A stretch of 32,077 bases of DNA, taken from positions 1 through 32,077 of the forward strand of contig CANODU010000014.1 of NCBI GenBank assembly GCA_947565185.1, written 5' to 3'. Positions 30,965 through 32,077 of the stretch are shown here, in pieces (positions within the stretch are counted from its first letter, which is position 1; the number at the start of each line of letters is the position of its first letter). A program made the position numbers and the translations under genes. The notes under the pieces were generated by a model that was not told the origin of the DNA, ran no database searches, and saw nothing but the letters and a program-made list of their open reading frames with translations. Source of the stretch: an uncultured Eggerthellaceae bacterium (GTDB lineage: Bacteria; Actinomycetota; Coriobacteriia; Coriobacteriales; Eggerthellaceae).

Positions 30965-32077
30965 TCGATTTGCGCCGCTTCAGGATCATGAACGCAGCAA
31001 TGCCAGAGAACAGCGCAAGGTAGATCAACAGAAAGCCGATGAGCACCGAAGCCATGGTTTCGTCCCCTGTCTGCGCAAGGCCGCCCACATACCCTTGGTT
31101 CTTCGTCGGCTGTTCGCCTCCGGTCCCCGCCACGAAGGCGTCATCGTCCAATACCTCCAGCGCGAACGTGGAGAGATCGACGATGTTTCCCAGGATGATC
31201 TTCCCGTCAGAGGTGACGAAGGATTCATGGGAGGTGATGTTCGCACGATCATCCTTATGGCAATGATGGATGACGGCCTTCTTCCCAGGGCTTGCCGGCC
31301 CGCCAGGGAACGCGAACGTGAGCGACCCGAAGCCTTCATGAGTCTCTTCGCCGTCCACATTCAAGCGCACATCGAACGTGCCCGCAGGCCATCCATCTCC
31401 TATCTTGGAGACGAGCGCATCGAATACGCCGCCAGAGCTTACCGGCACCACATCGATCTCAACCTGCTTCCCCGCATCCGAAGGGAGAACGAGCCCTTGG
31501 GGCCACGCAGTGAAGCCATCAGCTACCGGCGCGCCTTTCACCAGCAAACTGCGCATGATGCCATTCGCATCCGTCCAACCGAGCGTGAGGCGACCGTCCT
31601 TCTTTGCGATGCCGCCGATGGTGACCTGCGCTGAATGGCGCATGCCGTCTGCCTCTTGCTCATGGGTCACCTCAGCCGGAAGATCTTGATGCTCTCCGCA
31701 ACCACGGATGCATGTGATGCGGGCAGTGGCGCTTTGGAAATCATCGCTCCATGTCCATTCCGGTTCGCTCCAACTATGACCATAGGCAGGAAGCGCTTCC
31801 TGAATGAGCTCTCCGCATTTGGTGCAGGTATATTCCTGCATGCCATCTTCTGTGCAGGTGGGATAAGCGATGATCTTCCGTTCAGTCCAAGCATGTCCGC
31901 CCAGATTCGGCAAGCGCATTCCACCCTGCTTGGCGCCACAGCGAGAGCACGTGAACTCATCTTCGTGACCATCTTCGGTACAGGTGGGATCAACCGCTTC
32001 AGAGGTCAACACATAGTCATGACCTAAAGCAGGCTCTCCACTGGCCTCGTCGCGGTATGCATAACCACAACGCTGGC
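30951..32077 (-). CDS. Wall-anchored surface protein with Cys/His repeats and LAQTG sorting signal (C-terminal part)
   Basis: The gene is cut by the right edge: the frame is open to position 32077 and the N-terminus is missing. Three or more repeats of the form LGHxY/W...PTCTEDG...TC(S/T)(K/R)CG are visible at about 31760-32077, a pattern common in Gram-positive extracellular proteins. A region of beta-rich appearance follows, then LAQTG (31065-31079), a hydrophobic helix and the basic tail KRRKSNARR. LAxTG is the motif usually cut by class E sortases in Actinobacteria. No sortase is in the window. The overlap with the ligase-like gene suggests co-expression. The whole protein could be an adhesin; this is not provable here. 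Confidence 0.85.
   Translation of the reverse strand, partial: QRCGYAYRDEASGEPALGHDYVLTSEAVDPTCTEDGHEDEFTCSRCGAKQGGMRLPNLGGHAWTERKIIAYPTCTEDGMQEYTCTKCGELIQEALPAYGHSWSEPEWTWSDDFQSATARITCIRGCGEHQDLPAEVTHEQEADGMRHSAQVTIGGIAKKDGRLTLGWTDANGIMRSLLVKGAPVADGFTAWPQGLVLPSDAGKQVEIDVVPVSSGGVFDALVSKIGDGWPAGTFDVRLNVDGEETHEGFGSLTFAFPGGPASPGKKAVIHHCHKDDRANITSHESFVTSDGKIILGNIVDLSTFALEVLDDDAFVAGTGGEQPTKNQGYVGGLAQTGDETMASVLIGFLLIYLALFSGIAAFMILKRRKSNARR

Overview
The window is a chromosomal segment of a Gram-positive, moderately GC-rich bacterium, most likely an actinomycete of the class Coriobacteriia. This rests on three things: gene content and order (rny-recX-recA next to a pgsA-cinA fusion, RNase J together with RNase Y, SpoVS, a kinase-less PASTA protein); an actinobacterial/Gram-positive type LexA box in front of recA; and a LAQTG sorting signal. 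I cannot name the genus. All 27 protein genes that I accept lie on the minus strand, so transcription runs from the right edge to the left.

Layout, in transcription order. At the right edge are the C-terminal part of a wall-anchored surface protein with Cys/His repeats and, overlapping it, a polytopic O-antigen-ligase/polymerase-like protein (29639-32077). A 480-bp gene-free stretch of hairpin repeats follows (29157-29638). Next come phoH-ybeY-dgkA-era-(zinc ribbon/PASTA)-recO (24188-29156), then rpsO-pnp-dapB (20642-24039). A promoter with a LexA-like box then precedes dapA-rnj-ftsK-rodZ-like-yajQ-rimO-pgsA/cinA (10366-20565). After that come recA-recX under an SOS-type promoter (8600-10165), rny with a GHKL ATPase gene (5731-8410), and spoVS-miaB-miaA-dapF-hflX (685-5597). 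The left edge (1-684) is a second gene-free array of hairpin repeats.

Themes. RNA metabolism dominates: RNase Y, RNase J, PNPase, YbeY, the tRNA modifiers MiaA and MiaB, the S12 methylthiolase RimO, S15, and the ribosome-associated GTPases Era and HflX. With these sit DNA repair and chromosome segregation (RecA, RecX, RecO, FtsK), lysine/meso-DAP synthesis (DapA, DapB, DapF) and lipid/envelope functions (PgsA, DgkA, RodZ-like, PASTA, ligase). Many genes are coupled by 4-bp NTGA stop/start overlaps.

The most unusual content is not coding. The two gene-free ends carry related mosaic arrays of hairpins, mostly in opposite orientation. Their linkers are conserved while the hairpin arms differ, and the arms keep their complementarity, including a C:G to T:A double change. 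One arm-linker block of 52 bp matches at 49 positions between positions 44-95 and the reverse complement of 29462-29513. The left array also has a nested ~108-nt hairpin. Other points of interest are the LexA-like box upstream of the dapA-rnj-ftsK cluster, a promoter-then-terminator arrangement ahead of rny that could make a ~105-nt RNA, and an uncharacterised GHKL ATPase downstream of rny.
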